Source: Hormiphora californensis (taxonomy: Eukaryota; Ctenophora; Tentaculata; Cydippida; Pleurobrachiidae). From it: a stretch of 64,000 nt of DNA. The notes under the pieces were generated by a model, which did not search any database, had not been told where the DNA came from, and saw only the letters and a program-made list of their open reading frames with translations. The stretch's first letter is position 1. Each line of letters starts with the position of its first letter. Where the stretch lies: the NCBI GenBank assembly GCA_020137815.1, contig CM035358.1:7236733-7300732 (forward strand), in the 5' to 3' direction. The translations under genes and the position numbers were made by a program. This document shows, one piece after another, positions 13,101 through 26,000 of this stretch.

Positions 13101-14421
13101 AGAGCTGGAGCAAGAAAGAGAGGAGTGGTCCGAAGGCTGAAGGAGGAGGTTGGAAGTAAGGTTGTTAAAGTTATCAAGGTTAAGAACATAAAAAAATTAA
13201 AAGTTTCTCAACTCACGTTCTGACGAGGAATGTGCCTATAGCTTGAAACACAATCAGAGTTAGGAAAGTGACGGGAACTAGAACTGCAAGCTGAATTAGC
13301 TGACTCTTCATGTCTGTTGAGTCGTTAGAAACATACACTAACATTCCCAGTAACACTCCTGAATAGAATTTAGTTAAAACTGGAACAATATCAGTTACCA
13401 TGGTTACCATGCCTAGTTACTATGTGGTTACCTAGTTACCAACTATTTTACCTTGCGATGGGTAGAGGCCGTTGTTTATTTGTTCATCAGGCACCCCCAG
13501 ATAGAAAGCCCAGAGACCAACCCCAATAACACACCATGAGACGTAAAGCACTAGGTATTCACTGGAGAGAGAAGATGAAGTCAGTAGGACACGAGATGAT
13601 TATCCTCGTCCACACAGTGGCTGTACAGTTGAAAAGTATAAACACACAAATGATATCTAATCTAATATCTAATCAGGCGCGTTGTAAAACACATTTACCT
13701 TTCTAAGCAGAGTGAGATGAAGACACAGAGTCCAAGGAATGGGTTACTGATCCCCAGCCACATCCCTAGCGACCTCAGGAAGGCAAATATAACTGAGAAA
13801 AGAGAACTGCAGTTAGTTATTTGAAAACTCGGAATTGAGACATGGTATAGTTTCTTCTCCATTGGAACCCCTCAACTGATATGATTTCTCTGACGAGGGG
13901 AACCCCTCACTGAAAACAACTCGAACCCTCCATTTACCATTCAGGAAGGTGTAACCCCGGATGAGCTGATGAAAGTCTGGCATTGTTCCAGAGAGATATC
14001 TCCATGTTGGTTTAGATACCCTTTTAAAGCGGTTCAGGTATGAGGGGTTCCATGGGGATATCTCAGAGAAATCGAGGTAGAGTTCTCGATCTGTATTCTG
14101 GAATGCCTCCCTGTAACGAGGTGCGGTATTAATTAATTATAATTATAATTTCAAATACCAAGCAAGTTAGGTTATATCCCAAACATGTATAGTGCTGGAT
14201 CAAACAGTGAAATTATAATGCTCCCTATAATTGCAAGTGTGAAATCCCGTGAAACACTGATGTAACGCTGATGGGGAACACAAGCTGGGAGAAATCCCGT
14301 GAAACATAATAAGCTGGGAAAATCCCGGGGGGAAATATTTGCGACACACTACTCACTCCACGTAAAGCGACTCGGAAGGTGCCTTAGCAGGCATTAACGC
14401 AGCAGGAGCAGGTCGAGTCAT
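7141..14421 (-). CDS. Urea-transporter-like (SLC14 type) membrane protein with C-terminal ankyrin repeats
   Basis: Seventeen exons, all joined in phase by GT-AG sites, give 879 residues: 14421-14357, 14110-13938, 13792-13699, 13561-13452, 13358-13217, 13136-12965, 12805-12529, 12374-12214, 12022-11904, 11791-11684, 11507-11329, 11198-11027, 9740-9616, 9435-9087, 9007-8835, 7634-7521, 7247-7141. Residues about 80-398 are a polytopic membrane domain resembling SLC14 urea transporters. The two-fold pattern is visible: first half NPFLGLCVFI then GVLLGMLV; second half GFSGLVFSEKW then FPSAITMMSIGGLYFVLSV. Residues about 440-850 carry ankyrin repeats (GADPN, DYDGRCALHIACAEN, DYDNRTPLHVAYS, DYDLRSPLHIACAVG, DYDGRTCLAVAY). 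The C-terminus is Ser/Asp then poly-Lys. The conserved YNG of SLC14 proteins appears as SQG here. A urea channel role is inferred; another polar solute is possible. The start ATG is the first in the frame, and an upstream non-coding exon cannot be excluded. Confidence 0.8.
7645..7794. repeat. Five-copy 30-bp minisatellite, each unit with a CRE-like TGACGTCA
   Basis: Five head-to-tail 30-bp units with the core ATGACGTCACATTGTGTGGC. Each unit contains the CREB/ATF palindrome TGACGTCA, and a further TGACGTCA lies at about 7876. The array starts 10 bp upstream (in gene orientation) of the 3' splice site of ankyrin exon 16. The only variation between units is one A/T position. Confidence 0.9.
7817..7861. 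repeat. Perfect 20-bp stem hairpin
   Basis: Two 20-base complementary arms flank a 5-base loop (TCGCG). It lies in the intron between exons 15 and 16 of the urea-transporter/ankyrin gene. It may be a small MITE remnant. No function is evident. Confidence 0.85.
8198..8727. repeat. 73-bp tandem repeat, about seven copies
   Basis: About 7.3 copies of a 73-bp unit containing the near-palindrome TAAGGGGTTCCCCCTTA. Two sequence variants alternate irregularly (GTTCTAGATAC and ATTCTAGATCC). Intronic, between exons 15 and 16 of the ankyrin gene. Confidence 0.92.
9741..10772. repeat. About 1 kb minisatellite of GGAATTGGAG / GGGGATTGGA units
   Basis: A degenerate array of 10-15 bp units. On the gene strand it is a pyrimidine-rich run of AATTCCCTCC and AATCCCCTCC. 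Its last unit merges with the 3' splice site of exon 13 of the urea-transporter/ankyrin gene: the unit end CTCCAA becomes the acceptor CTCCAG. The long Gly/Trp/Glu and Pro/Ser/Asn open frames here are repeat artefacts. Confidence 0.93.
10892..10997. mobile_element. Small hairpin MITE with ends GGGGCCTGCAGCGTATGCCA
   Basis: About 50-bp arms are almost perfect inverted repeats around a GGGCCC-like centre. The same terminal motif GCAGCG(T/C)(A/T)TGCCA recurs near 15889 and 15933, so this is a dispersed family. It lies in the intron between exons 12 and 13 of the ankyrin gene. Confidence 0.75.
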
Positions 14422-14773
14422 GTTAGGGGAAAGAGAAAATATTCAATATTGGAAGATGAAGTGAGAAGAAGTGAGGGTGTGTTATATGTTCAGTGGAAGA
14501 AGAGAAATGTTTGTTTTGCATATAATCAGGGGTGAACCAGGCACTAGCCAGGGTGGGGGATGAATAAACACTGAAGGGACAGGGTGGTATCAATACCATG
14601 GCATGGGTGGGATATTTTTATTTCAAGTCTCCTGGCCCTGCATGTTCAATGTTAATTGGATCATTAATTTTTTCAGGATATGCCTCCATTGTTTGAGGGG
14701 CCCGCAGCGTTGACAATTGACATGTTCATAGTCTGTCAGCTCTCACACTGGGCCAAAGGCCCAGTATGAGCTT
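14422..14773. other. Upstream region of the urea-transporter/ankyrin gene
   Basis: About 350 bp 5' of the start codon. It is AT-rich on the minus strand and must hold the 5' UTR and promoter unless there is an upstream exon. I see no TATA box at a convincing distance and no other gene. Confidence 0.3.
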
Positions 14774-15815
14774 ATGCGAGTCACCCCCTCCCTGCCGACG
14801 GACCTCCCTGCCGACGGGTCGGCAGGGAGGTCATTCGGCAGGGAGGGCGGGATATGGGGGTATAATGTCCTACGTGCCGACGAAATTGGGATGAGATCGC
14901 CGTCGGCACGTAGGACATTATACCCCTATTTTCTGCCCTCCCTGCCGACGGACCTCCCTACCGATCGGCAGGGAGGGCCGTCGGCAGGGAGGACATTTTA
15001 CCCCTCCTTTTACCCTCTGTACCGACGATCGGCAGGGAGGACATTTTACCCCTCCTTTTACCCTCTGTACCGACGATCGGCAGGGAGGACATTTTACCCC
15101 TCCTTTTACCCTCTGTACCGACGATCGGCAAGTAGGGCCGTCGGAAGGGAGGACATTTACCCCTCCTTTTCAGCCTCACTACCGACGATCGGCAGGGAGG
15201 ACATTTACCCCTCCTTTTCACCCTCTGTGCCGACGAAACCACAACCCAAACTTAGCCCAAACCATCGCCCTAACCATCACCCTAACCACCGCCCTAACCA
15301 CCACCCTAACCCTAACCCTAACCACCGCCCTAACCCTAACCCTAACCCTAACCCTAACCCTAACCCTAACCCTAACCCTAACCCTAACCCCAACCCTAAC
15401 CCTAACCCTAACCCTAACGATACTCAGAGGAACAATACACAGTGAACTCTTCGTATTTGGCCTGCCGGCCAAATTCTCGAGCTCACAGAAGGAGTGAAAC
15501 GCCCTCCCTACCGATCGTCGGTACAGAGGGTAAAAGGAGGGGTGAAATATCCTCCCTGCCGATCGTCGGTACAGAGGGTGAATAGGAGGGGTAAATGTCC
15601 TCCCTGCCGAATACTCTCTTGGAGTGAGTTTTCGGCAGGGAGGGCGGAATATAGGGGTCAAATGTCCTACGTGCCGACGGCGATCTCATCCCAATCTCGT
15701 CGGCACGTAGGACATTATACCCCTATATCCCGCCCTCCCTGCCGAATGACCTCCCTGCCGACGAGTCGGCAGGGAGGTCCGTCGGCAGGGAGGGCGGGTA
15801 CCGCTTACGCGAGCC
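14774..15815. mobile_element. Complex fold-back element with telomere-like centre
   Basis: Both ends consist of nested inverted copies of the CCCTCCCTGCCGAC motif. They also share a second inverted block (CCTACGTGCCGACG with GTAGGACATTATACCCC) at about 14868-14930 and 15665-15722. Between them lie about five tandem units of roughly 55 bp (GGCAGGGAGGACATTT with a CCCCTCCTTTTACCC tail) and then telomere-type hexamers. No transposase is present. The structure suggests a non-autonomous fold-back or subtelomere-derived unit. Confidence 0.75.
15262..15419. repeat. Interstitial telomere-like (CCCTAA)n tract
   Basis: The first part is degenerate (CACCCTAACCAC), followed by about 14 nearly perfect CCCTAA hexamers with one CCCCAA variant. 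TTAGGG is the usual metazoan telomere repeat outside arthropods and some other lineages, so this also serves as weak taxonomic evidence. Confidence 0.92.
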
Positions 15816-18800
15816 CGATCGCCGAATGGACAGACTGTGTAGCATTGAAACAGCATATGTTAACTGACAACAAGTATAGTGGGGTCTGCAGCGCATGCCA
15901 ACTGAACTCTGAAACCACTTTAGAGCTGGGTCCGCAGCGTTTGCCACTTTGAAACCACTAGTTCACCTGTGTAAATGATGCACGCCAAAGTTATGTGGGT
16001 AGACCTGCATGGATCTCAAATCAACGATAGAACAACGGAGACTATTCCGAATAGTATTCGATGAAACAGAAACTTTAACTATTCGATCGGATGATGCAAC
16101 GTAGAAAACTGGTCGAATAATCTGGAACAAGATAGAAGGATGCGTGACAAAAAATGGTCAAACGGAAAAAGAGTGAGCAAGATACTCGTGTAGTACGTGG
16201 TCGAGGCTGTGTATTAACACAGCCATCATGGAACATGCTTATGAAGTCCTGTGGAAGACGGGCCAGGCTGTGCAGGTCATCTCTACAGAGCCTGTACAAA
16301 TTTACATGCAATATCCATGAGTGGAAGTGGTAGTAGAAGTCAATCATTCTGAATAAAGAGATCTGAGCAAGAATTAAATCAGAAGTCATGTCAATCAGTT
16401 GAACATTTAAGTGGTATTTCATGCAGATTGGGCCCTCTTATTGTGCATCGCTGGAATTCACAATGTTTCTCACAGCACAAAACTATGTGAAATTCAATTT
16501 CCGAACTGCAGCTGTCTACAAACAGCAGCTGCTTCAAGCAGTGCTTGGAATGTCAAACAGATGTTTAGAAAGAGCTATCAATAGTGACTGTCACTATCGT
16601 ATGTGTGAAACGGCCGAACATCAAGTGTATTATTATTGGTACAGCGAATACAATTTTGCTGTATTTTATACAATTACCAGTTCGGCAGAGGTGATTATTT
16701 TGGGTAGTTCACAGACAATTAGAGGTCCGCGGGGATAAACTTACTTTTCAGTAAAATCCAGGGCGCTCATCAAGTATTAATTGCCTTCAGATTATCGCTG
16801 AAAACTATAGATGAGTTAAAATAAAATTAGTTAAACTTCAAAAGAACTAAAAACAAAACAATAAACGTTCTTTCCAAGTCTAAACTACATTGGCAAGCAC
16901 AGCATTTTGTCTGCATTCAGACCTCCGGAATATGTTTCAACGTGTTGGTGGCCGTGTGATATAATGGATATTGTCTGACAACATTCTATAGAGTATACAG
17001 TGTATCTAGTAGGTTTACCTATATCATATGCTCCCTGTATATTCAAGTACTATAAAAACCATGTCCCAAATACAAGAAGCCCAATTCGTAAGCAGTCTAA
17101 CAAGCAGTTGGCGCAATCAAGCAAAAGTACACGTGGCCATCAGAGACTGTATGCATTTGATAATTAATTAATTCCACGAATATAGCGGAGTCTGCAGTAC
17201 ATTCTCAGAGTATTAATGGATTAACTCACATGGGAATTAACACAGTTGCACAAGGAGTACACATGGCTTAGAAGCAAATACAACGTGCACGTATAACAAC
17301 TGTACACATGGTGGTGACAGGAAAAGATCTCAAGTTAATTACTGGCAATTACCGGGCAATCACCAGGCCCCACACAACTAATAGCAAGGAGGAAGATGTT
17401 CTTAATTGGCCCTTATTACTTAATACTCATAACATGGGGCATTTTGGCCAAAGAACTTCCAAAGAAACATGGCATATTATTATATTAACATTGGCATATT
17501 TTCCCTCTATCATTGGAATGCTAAGGGGTCGCTAGAGAAGGAAGACAATTTACAGACATAAAATATCCCATAATTATTCACAAACATTACTTTTCCTTAG
17601 CAGTGGAAGGCGTATTGATTTGCAGAAGTTCCACTGGAACTTCTGCAAATCAATACGCCGACCAAGAGCTCCAAAGAGCTCTAACTTTACCTATTCATAC
17701 CTTAGACGGGTTAGAAACACCGTGTGCTTCACACACAGCAATAACAAATACACAGTAACACACACAGTATCACATAGGTCGGAAGTGTGTTGGTAGTACA
17801 CTCGCCAAATCAGTTCTGTATCCGTGTCTAGCACACTGATACACACTGACACAGAGTTGCCTTTACAGACACTGAATCAACCAATAAATCAGACAGCAGT
17901 AGTAGTAGTACAATATGCTATAAAATTACACTATGGGAAACTCCATTTCCCTAAATTAATTTCTGAATTAGTTCCATCTGGGGGTCGTGCCAGGTGTCAC
18001 CAATTCCATCATCAGTTCATTATCATGAGAATCTAGGCAGCTATATCGATAGGAACTATAATACCGCACACAGTTTAGTTGTATCATTTATTACTACATA
18101 TTTAATTATATAATAATATGCTACAGGGTCTAGTGGCAGAATATGCAAAAATATGTCTCTGGATAAATGCCATCACTAGTTTGTCGGGGAGAGGAGGCCG
18201 GGTTTGTCGGGGAGGGGAGACCGGGTGGGCTGAATAACTTCCCATGAAATGGCCGGGGAGTGGTGAGTTGGTGAATAAGATGTGAAGCTGATGTGACTGT
18301 GAAGCAGACATGAAGTGAAAATGTTTATTTTAGAACCAGGGAGGCCAGGGAGAGATAGAAAGGAGAATGGGCTAGGGAGAGATAGAGAGTGGAGAATGGG
18401 AGGCCAGGGAGAGATAGAGAGGAGAATGGGCCAGGAGGGAAGGACTATGGATGTATGGATCGTACAAAGTAAACAGGCCCATACACAAACACTGTGAACC
18501 AGAGGAAAAGAAAGAGGGGCTGGAGAGCCGGAGAGTGGGATAATATCTAAATCAGATATTATTATAGGACATGAGTGAGTTCGACTGGGTAACTAGGGCC
18601 CATGTTCGACAGGATGGGCCCCTGATATATTACTGCAACATGCAATCAAAGAAACCATGGCCCTTCGAGAGACCCTGTGACACAGGGTCTGTGTACTATT
18701 GCCATTGAGATCAAGAGCACATATCAAATGGAATGATATTGGAGCAGCGACACATTGCGAACGTTTCAATCTCATGATTGGAACGATTTTGGGGAAAAGA

Positions 18801-18985
18801 AAGGAAGGAGGTTACTGTCTGTTCGTTGCAGTTTTGTGAATGACGAATGTTATTGGAGCAATCCTGTGTGATCTTGGAAGGGTCGAGCTGAAACATATTT
18901 GACACACAATTACGAGTTTGACACAAATGGCAGACAGACAGATCAGAAAGACAGATCAGACCGAGAACTTTCGTCCACTAAGATG
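15816..18985. other. Intergenic stretch without a recognisable gene
   Basis: No exon with family similarity was found on either strand. Short open frames (for example 16421-16738) have no recognisable motif. There is one perfect hairpin at 17609-17659 (25-base arms, 1-base loop). The region near 18310-18450 has GA-rich repeats of the GGCCAGGGAGAGATAGA type. Confidence 0.5.
17609..17659. repeat. Perfect 25-bp stem hairpin
   Basis: The arm GGCGTATTGATTTGCAGAAG with its following bases is exactly repeated in inverse after a single central base. It is probably a MITE remnant or a replication-slippage palindrome. Confidence 0.85.
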
Positions 18986-19330
<345 letters not shown>

Positions 19331-19368
19331 AATAAATGGTAGCATCATTCAGTTGTGAGCGAATTCTA

Positions 19369-19570
19369 TAGGGATCCCTAAAAAAGTTCAGTATTTACAC
19401 AGCGTTTACACCATTTCAGCCATTACGGTTTTTCCCACGGTAGCGTGGGAAGAAAAATTTCGAAATCTGCGCTGTGATTGGCTTAAATTTTCCATCGTCA
19501 GAAATTTCAGCCAATCACAGCGCACTGGTGTAAACGCTGTGTAAATGCTGAACTTTTTTAGGGATCCCTA
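19369..19570. mobile_element. About 200-bp MITE with TA target site
   Basis: Inverted termini read GGGATCCCTAAAAAAGTTCA, followed on both sides by the motif ACAGCGTTTACACCA. TA flanks both ends. It is non-coding with a hairpin fold, consistent with a Tc1/mariner-type MITE. Confidence 0.8.
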
Positions 19571-20004
19571 TCGCTATCTGTCTGGCGCCGAGACCCCATC
19601 TGAGCGCACTGTCAAATGGGGTATGGCGCCGCCATACTGCAGATCGCTATAATGGAATTGGTATGCTACCATTTATTACGATTTCAACAAAGTTCTAAAC
19701 AAGTTGTGTTTTCGTTGTTGGCTATAAAAATAGATTGTTATAATAAAAGACAAAACGAAGAACACATCACCCAGTACTGTAATTGTCAAACATTTTCAAG
19801 TCAAAATATAATGGTAAGAATACTATTCACACGTGCTCTAAGAATAATAATGGAACTCACTCGAAAAACACTTGTGACAAATTCAAAACTGTAAATTGTG
19901 TCAAAACTTTGGGTCAACATAATAATAGCTCTTAAATTCAGCATCTCAAAATGAACTAAAACTGAAAATACAGAACACCAATACCATCTCTCTCTCACAA
20001 CATG

Positions 20005-20066
<62 letters not shown>

Positions 20067-20075
20067 TCAGTGTCC

Positions 20076-23000
20076 CTAACTCTGTTGCATTCTTGCTACT
20101 TGATCAACCCTCCTGGCCTCCTCAACTGTCTGAAGGTTTCTATACTTCAGAGCACAGTAACTGAGCAGTCGGTCTAGTTCCCCTGTCTCATCGAGTTCAA
20201 CAACCTAATTAGAGAGAGGGGGTGTTAGAGTTCAATAGACTTCAATAGAGGGTTCAAAAAACGGAAGCACCACTCAATCAAGAGAGAAACTTTCTTTATT
20301 AATAACTAATTAATTAATCAATTAGTTAATTATTTGTATCTCTGTACTCACGTCATCATAATCCCCGACATATTGATCATCAATAAACAACATTGGAGTT
20401 TTCCTCACACCAGCCTTCTCAAATATTCTATTCCTCTCCTCTCTGTCCATACCAATATCAATGGGAATCCACGGCTCAAAGTCCTCCCTCAGGTGAACCT
20501 AGGTGTAGGAGGTGGTTAGTCGAAAGATCTAAAATTTACAGACGATAGAACTGATTGGGGGCCGATTGATAGCTGTGAAATCGGTTCCTAGAAGGGAAGA
20601 TCCCGGTATTGTCACCTTTTTCCGTTCTAAAAGAGATTGAAGGAAGCGGCAGTTGTGTCTGATTTTCTCAGAAGATGTTGTAGTAGAATAGTAAACCCTG
20701 ATCTTACCCTCACCACCTGACAATAGGAGAGAGAGATTTGTTAATTGTTACCATGGCAACCACTTGATTAACAAGGAGATGCTGTTTGGAATGAGTTAGG
20801 AAGTTGAAAATGTGTCAAGTAGTTACCCTCCCCCACTCACCCAAATTGATATCCTTCTCAGGTCGGGGCATCACCATGACTTTGAATGGACTTCCCTTGA
20901 TATTAAATTCATTCCACTTGATGTTTACAAAGTGAGGGATGGGAGTTTTAGGGATGAATGAGACATCGTAACAGTTAGGTTGTGTTTCCCTCACTTTGAC
21001 TGGTACTAGGTTGTGATCATCGTCTTCCACTGCAATGTCAAGAGGTCCATTACCCGCAGACCTGCAATCAACCTGATGGGATATTAGTGAGTTAGAGGGG
21101 GGTATAAGTGATGCAGATGGGGATTAGTGAGTGTGGACTGTGGGGACCATTACCCGCAGACCTGCGATCAACCTGATGGGAGTGAGATATTAGTGTGTTT
21201 ATAGAGTGGTTATAGAGTGGTTATAGAGTGGTTATAGAGTGTGGCATCAGCTGACTAGTGGATCAGTATCAGTTAGAGATATTATTGGGATCTGGGGTAG
21301 TGGTTGTTCCGTGATGCAGTTACCTCAAATAGTGAAATCTTCCCGACAATCCCATGCATAAGACCAGGGCCAGTGGCCAATACAGATGAGGGGTTGAAAG
21401 GAGTCTTAACGTTAACATTGAACGGAGACTTGGCAATGTGGATATCTGAAAGATGGAGGGATATATTAGGTTAAAATGCGAATTTTAGTGGTCCAAACAC
21501 GCCAAATATGATCCTGTAATTCCCCTTCCCCAATACCAGGAAACGACCGAACCGGGTTTTTTTCCACCGAACCGAACCGAACCGAATTTGAAAAACTTTT
21601 TTACCGAACCGAACCGAACCGAACCGAATTTCGGTAACCGAACCGAACCGAACCATACAAAACTTTTTCTGTATAAATGTTTCTCTAAAAAGTCATGGAG
21701 AGCACCGATCAAGGTATTGAGAATCATTCTCTGAAATTTTGTTAAAAAATGTTTGAAAAAATTTCAAAGTCAATTTTGTGAAAAAATTTTCAAAGTCAAT
21801 TTTATCGTAAATTTTCTATGTCAATTTTTGCGTACGAATCGTGTTTCGAATCGGCAATGCTATACGGGAATGGTATTGCTAATTAGCAGGATTAAACGAA
21901 CCATGAATCGTGTCTCTCTAAATTTCCCAATTAGATTTGATGGGGGATCACGTATCAGCACAATCCATCTCGGACCCACTAATTACCAACATCACTCCCG
22001 TTTAGCATTGTCGATTAGAAACACGATTCGTACACCATAATTTACTTGAAATATTTTTTCCCTGCCCGGGTGAATGCCGAAGGCATTCACCCGGATGCCT
22101 TTTTACTTTGTAAAAAGGCATAGCAGGGTTAGAATTCGAAAACGACATTTTGGTATACTAACTAATCGGTAGAGGGACATTTTTTGGTCACACTTTCGTT
22201 GCGAGGGCAACGGTGTAGCAACTAGAGCCGCGCGCACAGTGACGAGCTACTCCTTCATCAAACACCTCATTGGCACAGTTTCATGGACGTGTGTGCGCGC
22301 GCCACTCAACAAAACATGAAATGCTCTGCCGCGCGTTTCGCGTGTTACATACACATTTTCATCTTGCGAGTCGAGTGTGAGATGTTAGATAAGTAGTTAA
22401 GTTGGAATGTCAAAAGCTGGTTAGCAAGTATCATGTGATTGGGAGTTAGCTAACTCTAAGCTATGTGAGAAGTATACTGACAGCTAGATCGTATGCATCT
22501 CACATTACATTATGACCAAGCCTTGATCCTGTTGGCAGTGACAATGTCACTGACATGTGAAACGGTAGGGCAGGGAAACACAGCATTATGAATACATAAT
22601 GCAATAATTCTTGTTCACAAAACAATTTTCACAAAATTTCAGGTAATGATTCTCAATACCTTGATCGATGCTCTCCATGAATTTTTAGAGAAACATTTAA
22701 TTTTGTGAAAAAACTTTGTAAAATATTTCAAAGTCAATTTCGGAAAAAAAATTCTATGTCAATTTTGCCGTACGAATCGTGTTGCGAATCGGTGATGCTA
22801 TGCGGCAGTGCTCTCGCTAATTAGCAGGATTTATTGAAACATGAATCGTGTCCCCTAAACTTCCTAATTAGATTTGATGGGGGATCACGTATCAGCATAA
22901 TCCATCTCGGACCAACTAATTAGCAACATCACTCCCGCTTAGCAATACCGATTCGTAACACGATTCGTACGCAAAAATTGACATAGAAAATTTTCCATAA

Positions 23001-26000
23001 AATTTACTTTGATATATTTTCCAAACTTTTTTACAAAATTTCAGAGAATGATTCTTAACACCTTGATCGGTGCTCTCCATGAATTTTTTGAAAAAAATAG
23101 TTTCTGAATTTGTTGACCCTCTCATGAGGATACGATTCGACGGGAAGTCAGGTATCAAATCAATCCATATCGAACCCGCTAACTAGCGAAATCATTTCCA
23201 CATAGCACCACCGATTCGAAATAGGGTTAATACGGCGAAATTGACATAGAAATCCATACAATTTTCGTAAAATAATTGAAAAATTTTGCATGAAAAATCC
23301 CGATTTCTGGGCATTTTTTGACCAAAAAATTCGGTGGTTCGGCCAAAATTTCCTACCGAACCGAACCGAACCGAACCGCCCAAAAAACACCGAATTTCCG
23401 AACCGAACCGAACCGAACCGAATATTCGGTCGCTTCCTGCCCAATACCATTTAACCCCCTCCCCTTAACCGTTTCCACCCCATTATCACCTCATAACCAC
23501 ATTACCACCCATTATGTAACAATATCCTACTTTTTGAAATCAGTGGTTGTCTGAATGTGACAGAAGGTTGCTCAATTCGTTTTATTAGCAGCTTAACGTC
23601 TTTATTGAAGAACTTTTCCGTGCTCCGATTTGTTAGCCGAATATTAACCGTGAATACCATTATAGTACTATTTTGAAGCCAGGAGACTTTGTGTGTTTGT
23701 TTGTGTGTGTTTGCCCGCGACCTTAATTTTGCTCATCAAATTGTATCTACCTGACTAATTGACCTTCTCAGTACCATATAGAGCTTGGTAACACCATGAA
23801 TTATACTCAACAAGCTAGAATGACCTGTTAACCTGTTCTAATCTAATCCTGCTAATCTATGAGTTAGTACCTGCTAACCTATGTAGACTAGCACCTATAT
23901 AACCTACCCGGTGGTGTTACAGCTGATGTATTAAGAGGTGGTGGTTTGTTCTCAGAGCTGACTCTAGCTGCACTAACAACGCTCTGACACTCTGAAGACA
24001 CTACAGAATCATCCCCAATAGCGCTGTCAAAGGATCTGGATCTTGCAACTAGATTCCTCCTCCTTCTGAATCTCTTCCTGATAGTTTCCTGTTCATGTCT
24101 GATATTGTTCCTATCCTGTTCCTGTCTGATAGATGCAGCCTCCTCCCCCTGTCTAGTGTTCTCCACAATATGAGGTGGAGGGTGACTCTCTGTGATATCT
24201 GTTTGGGTGGAGGCGAACTCAGTTAGAAGGGAGGTGAGGGATTGTGTCGGCGTGGGATCAAAGTCCCCTGGTACTATTTGGGTGGTTGAGGTAGTATACT
24301 CTTTATAGAATTGTTGGGTAGGACTGGTAGTCATGGTTGCTTCACTGACTCCATAATCAGTACTGCACATCTCGGCTGCTGAATCATACCCTGAACTCCT
24401 TGAATAACACACCCTCTCTACTACCTCAGTCCCCCTCTCCTTCCTGGAGTAGAAAGTCTCTAACTTCCCCAGACATGGAACACTGGACTGCACCACTCCC
24501 TCTGGTATCTTTCTGATTTGAGCAAGTCTACTAAACAGATACCCAGCTAGAAGGTCTTGTAACACCAGACTGACCAACTCATCAAACTGAGACTGTGTAG
24601 CAATACTGGAAATAACGGCTGAACATATCTCTCGGAAATGGAAATCTCGGGTAGCTTTCCGTTGTCGATATTGTTCCAGCATGCCCAGGAAACATATTCG
24701 AAAAGCAGAGTTTGATTGTGGAAGAGGTTTTAAACTCCTCGATCCTCTTGGCTTTGTTTTTAAAGACTTTAGTGCCTCGACGAGTGAAGACTTGGGGACG
24801 GGGTGGCTTCCCAGGAACCTGGGTGGTTGGGACTGGAGAGACGGAGGACTGTCGGGTGTTGGGGACTGTTGGAGAGGTTGCTATGGACTCTCTCTGGAAC
24901 TGAGGGGTTGCTAGGGACTGCTGGGTGACTGGAGAGGGCTGTCGTGTCAATAATTTTTCAGGTGATATTGACCTGGAAATGGATGGTGGTTTGAACTTGT
25001 TTCTAGGTGGTTGAAGTGCTAGATAGTCCCTGAAGTAATCATTCAGACCTTTCTTGATCTGGACAGATGCTATAAACCTCACTCTCCTATATCTTTGTAG
25101 CTTCTCCTTGAAGTCCTTCCTTAGTAGCTCTCTCACAACATTCCTAGTGTACCTCTCCTCCCTACCCTTCTCCCACAGAGCATGGAAACTGACTGACATG
25201 AGGGCATCAATCAGGGTCTGGACTATCCTATTCTGGGTATTGTTAACAGTAGCAACCCGTGCTGGGGCTGCTGACAGGGCGTCAATAGCATCACTGGTAG
25301 ACTTGAAGTGTGAGATAGTGGCCCTGTAAGCTTGACGTATTGTTGCTGCATTTATTGGCTCACAGTTCTCGAGTGAGGTAGTTATGTGGGAGATAAAACT
25401 GCAGAGGAAGAGTTTCCGTTCCCCATGGTAACCCTCAACCAACCCCCTCAACCCTTCAACTAACACTGAATCTGGGATAACATCGTGCTCTGAGACCGTT
25501 GAGAGGTAATCCAAATCGAGTTTTGAGACCTCCCTTGCTTCTGTAACAAGGTGACTAATAGGAGCTCCTCTACGGACTAGTGTCGGTGACTCGTTGGGTC
25601 CTTGTCTCTGTCTCACCATCCCATACCCCTCCTCAACTATTATATCCAGTATAGCCTTCTGGAATTGGTGGTTGTCCCTCATCTCGGCCGCAATCTGACA
25701 CACGTGGCTGTCTAGATAAGAGTTCTCGAACTTAGAGATGATTTGTTCGATAGATGGTGCCCGGTGTAGCGCCCTCTGGTCCTGGACTGGGATCCTTGGT
25801 ACCCGTCCCCCCTCAGGCATCACACAGGGAGCGTAGGGGGGTAATCTACTCTCTGATGAGGGTCTACTAGTCCTCCGTTTTGTAGTAGAGGGAGAGGGTG
25901 GAGGTAGTGGTGGTTTGTTGGAACTAGTGGATGTTACTGATCCTCTCCGGGGTCGAGTTGAGCCCAAAATGGGGGAATTCTCGTGCGAGATGTTGTTGAA

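Noticed and set aside
15218-15661. Arg/Val-rich frame over the telomere-like hexamers
   Set aside because: Val-Arg dipeptides come directly from TTAGGG translation.
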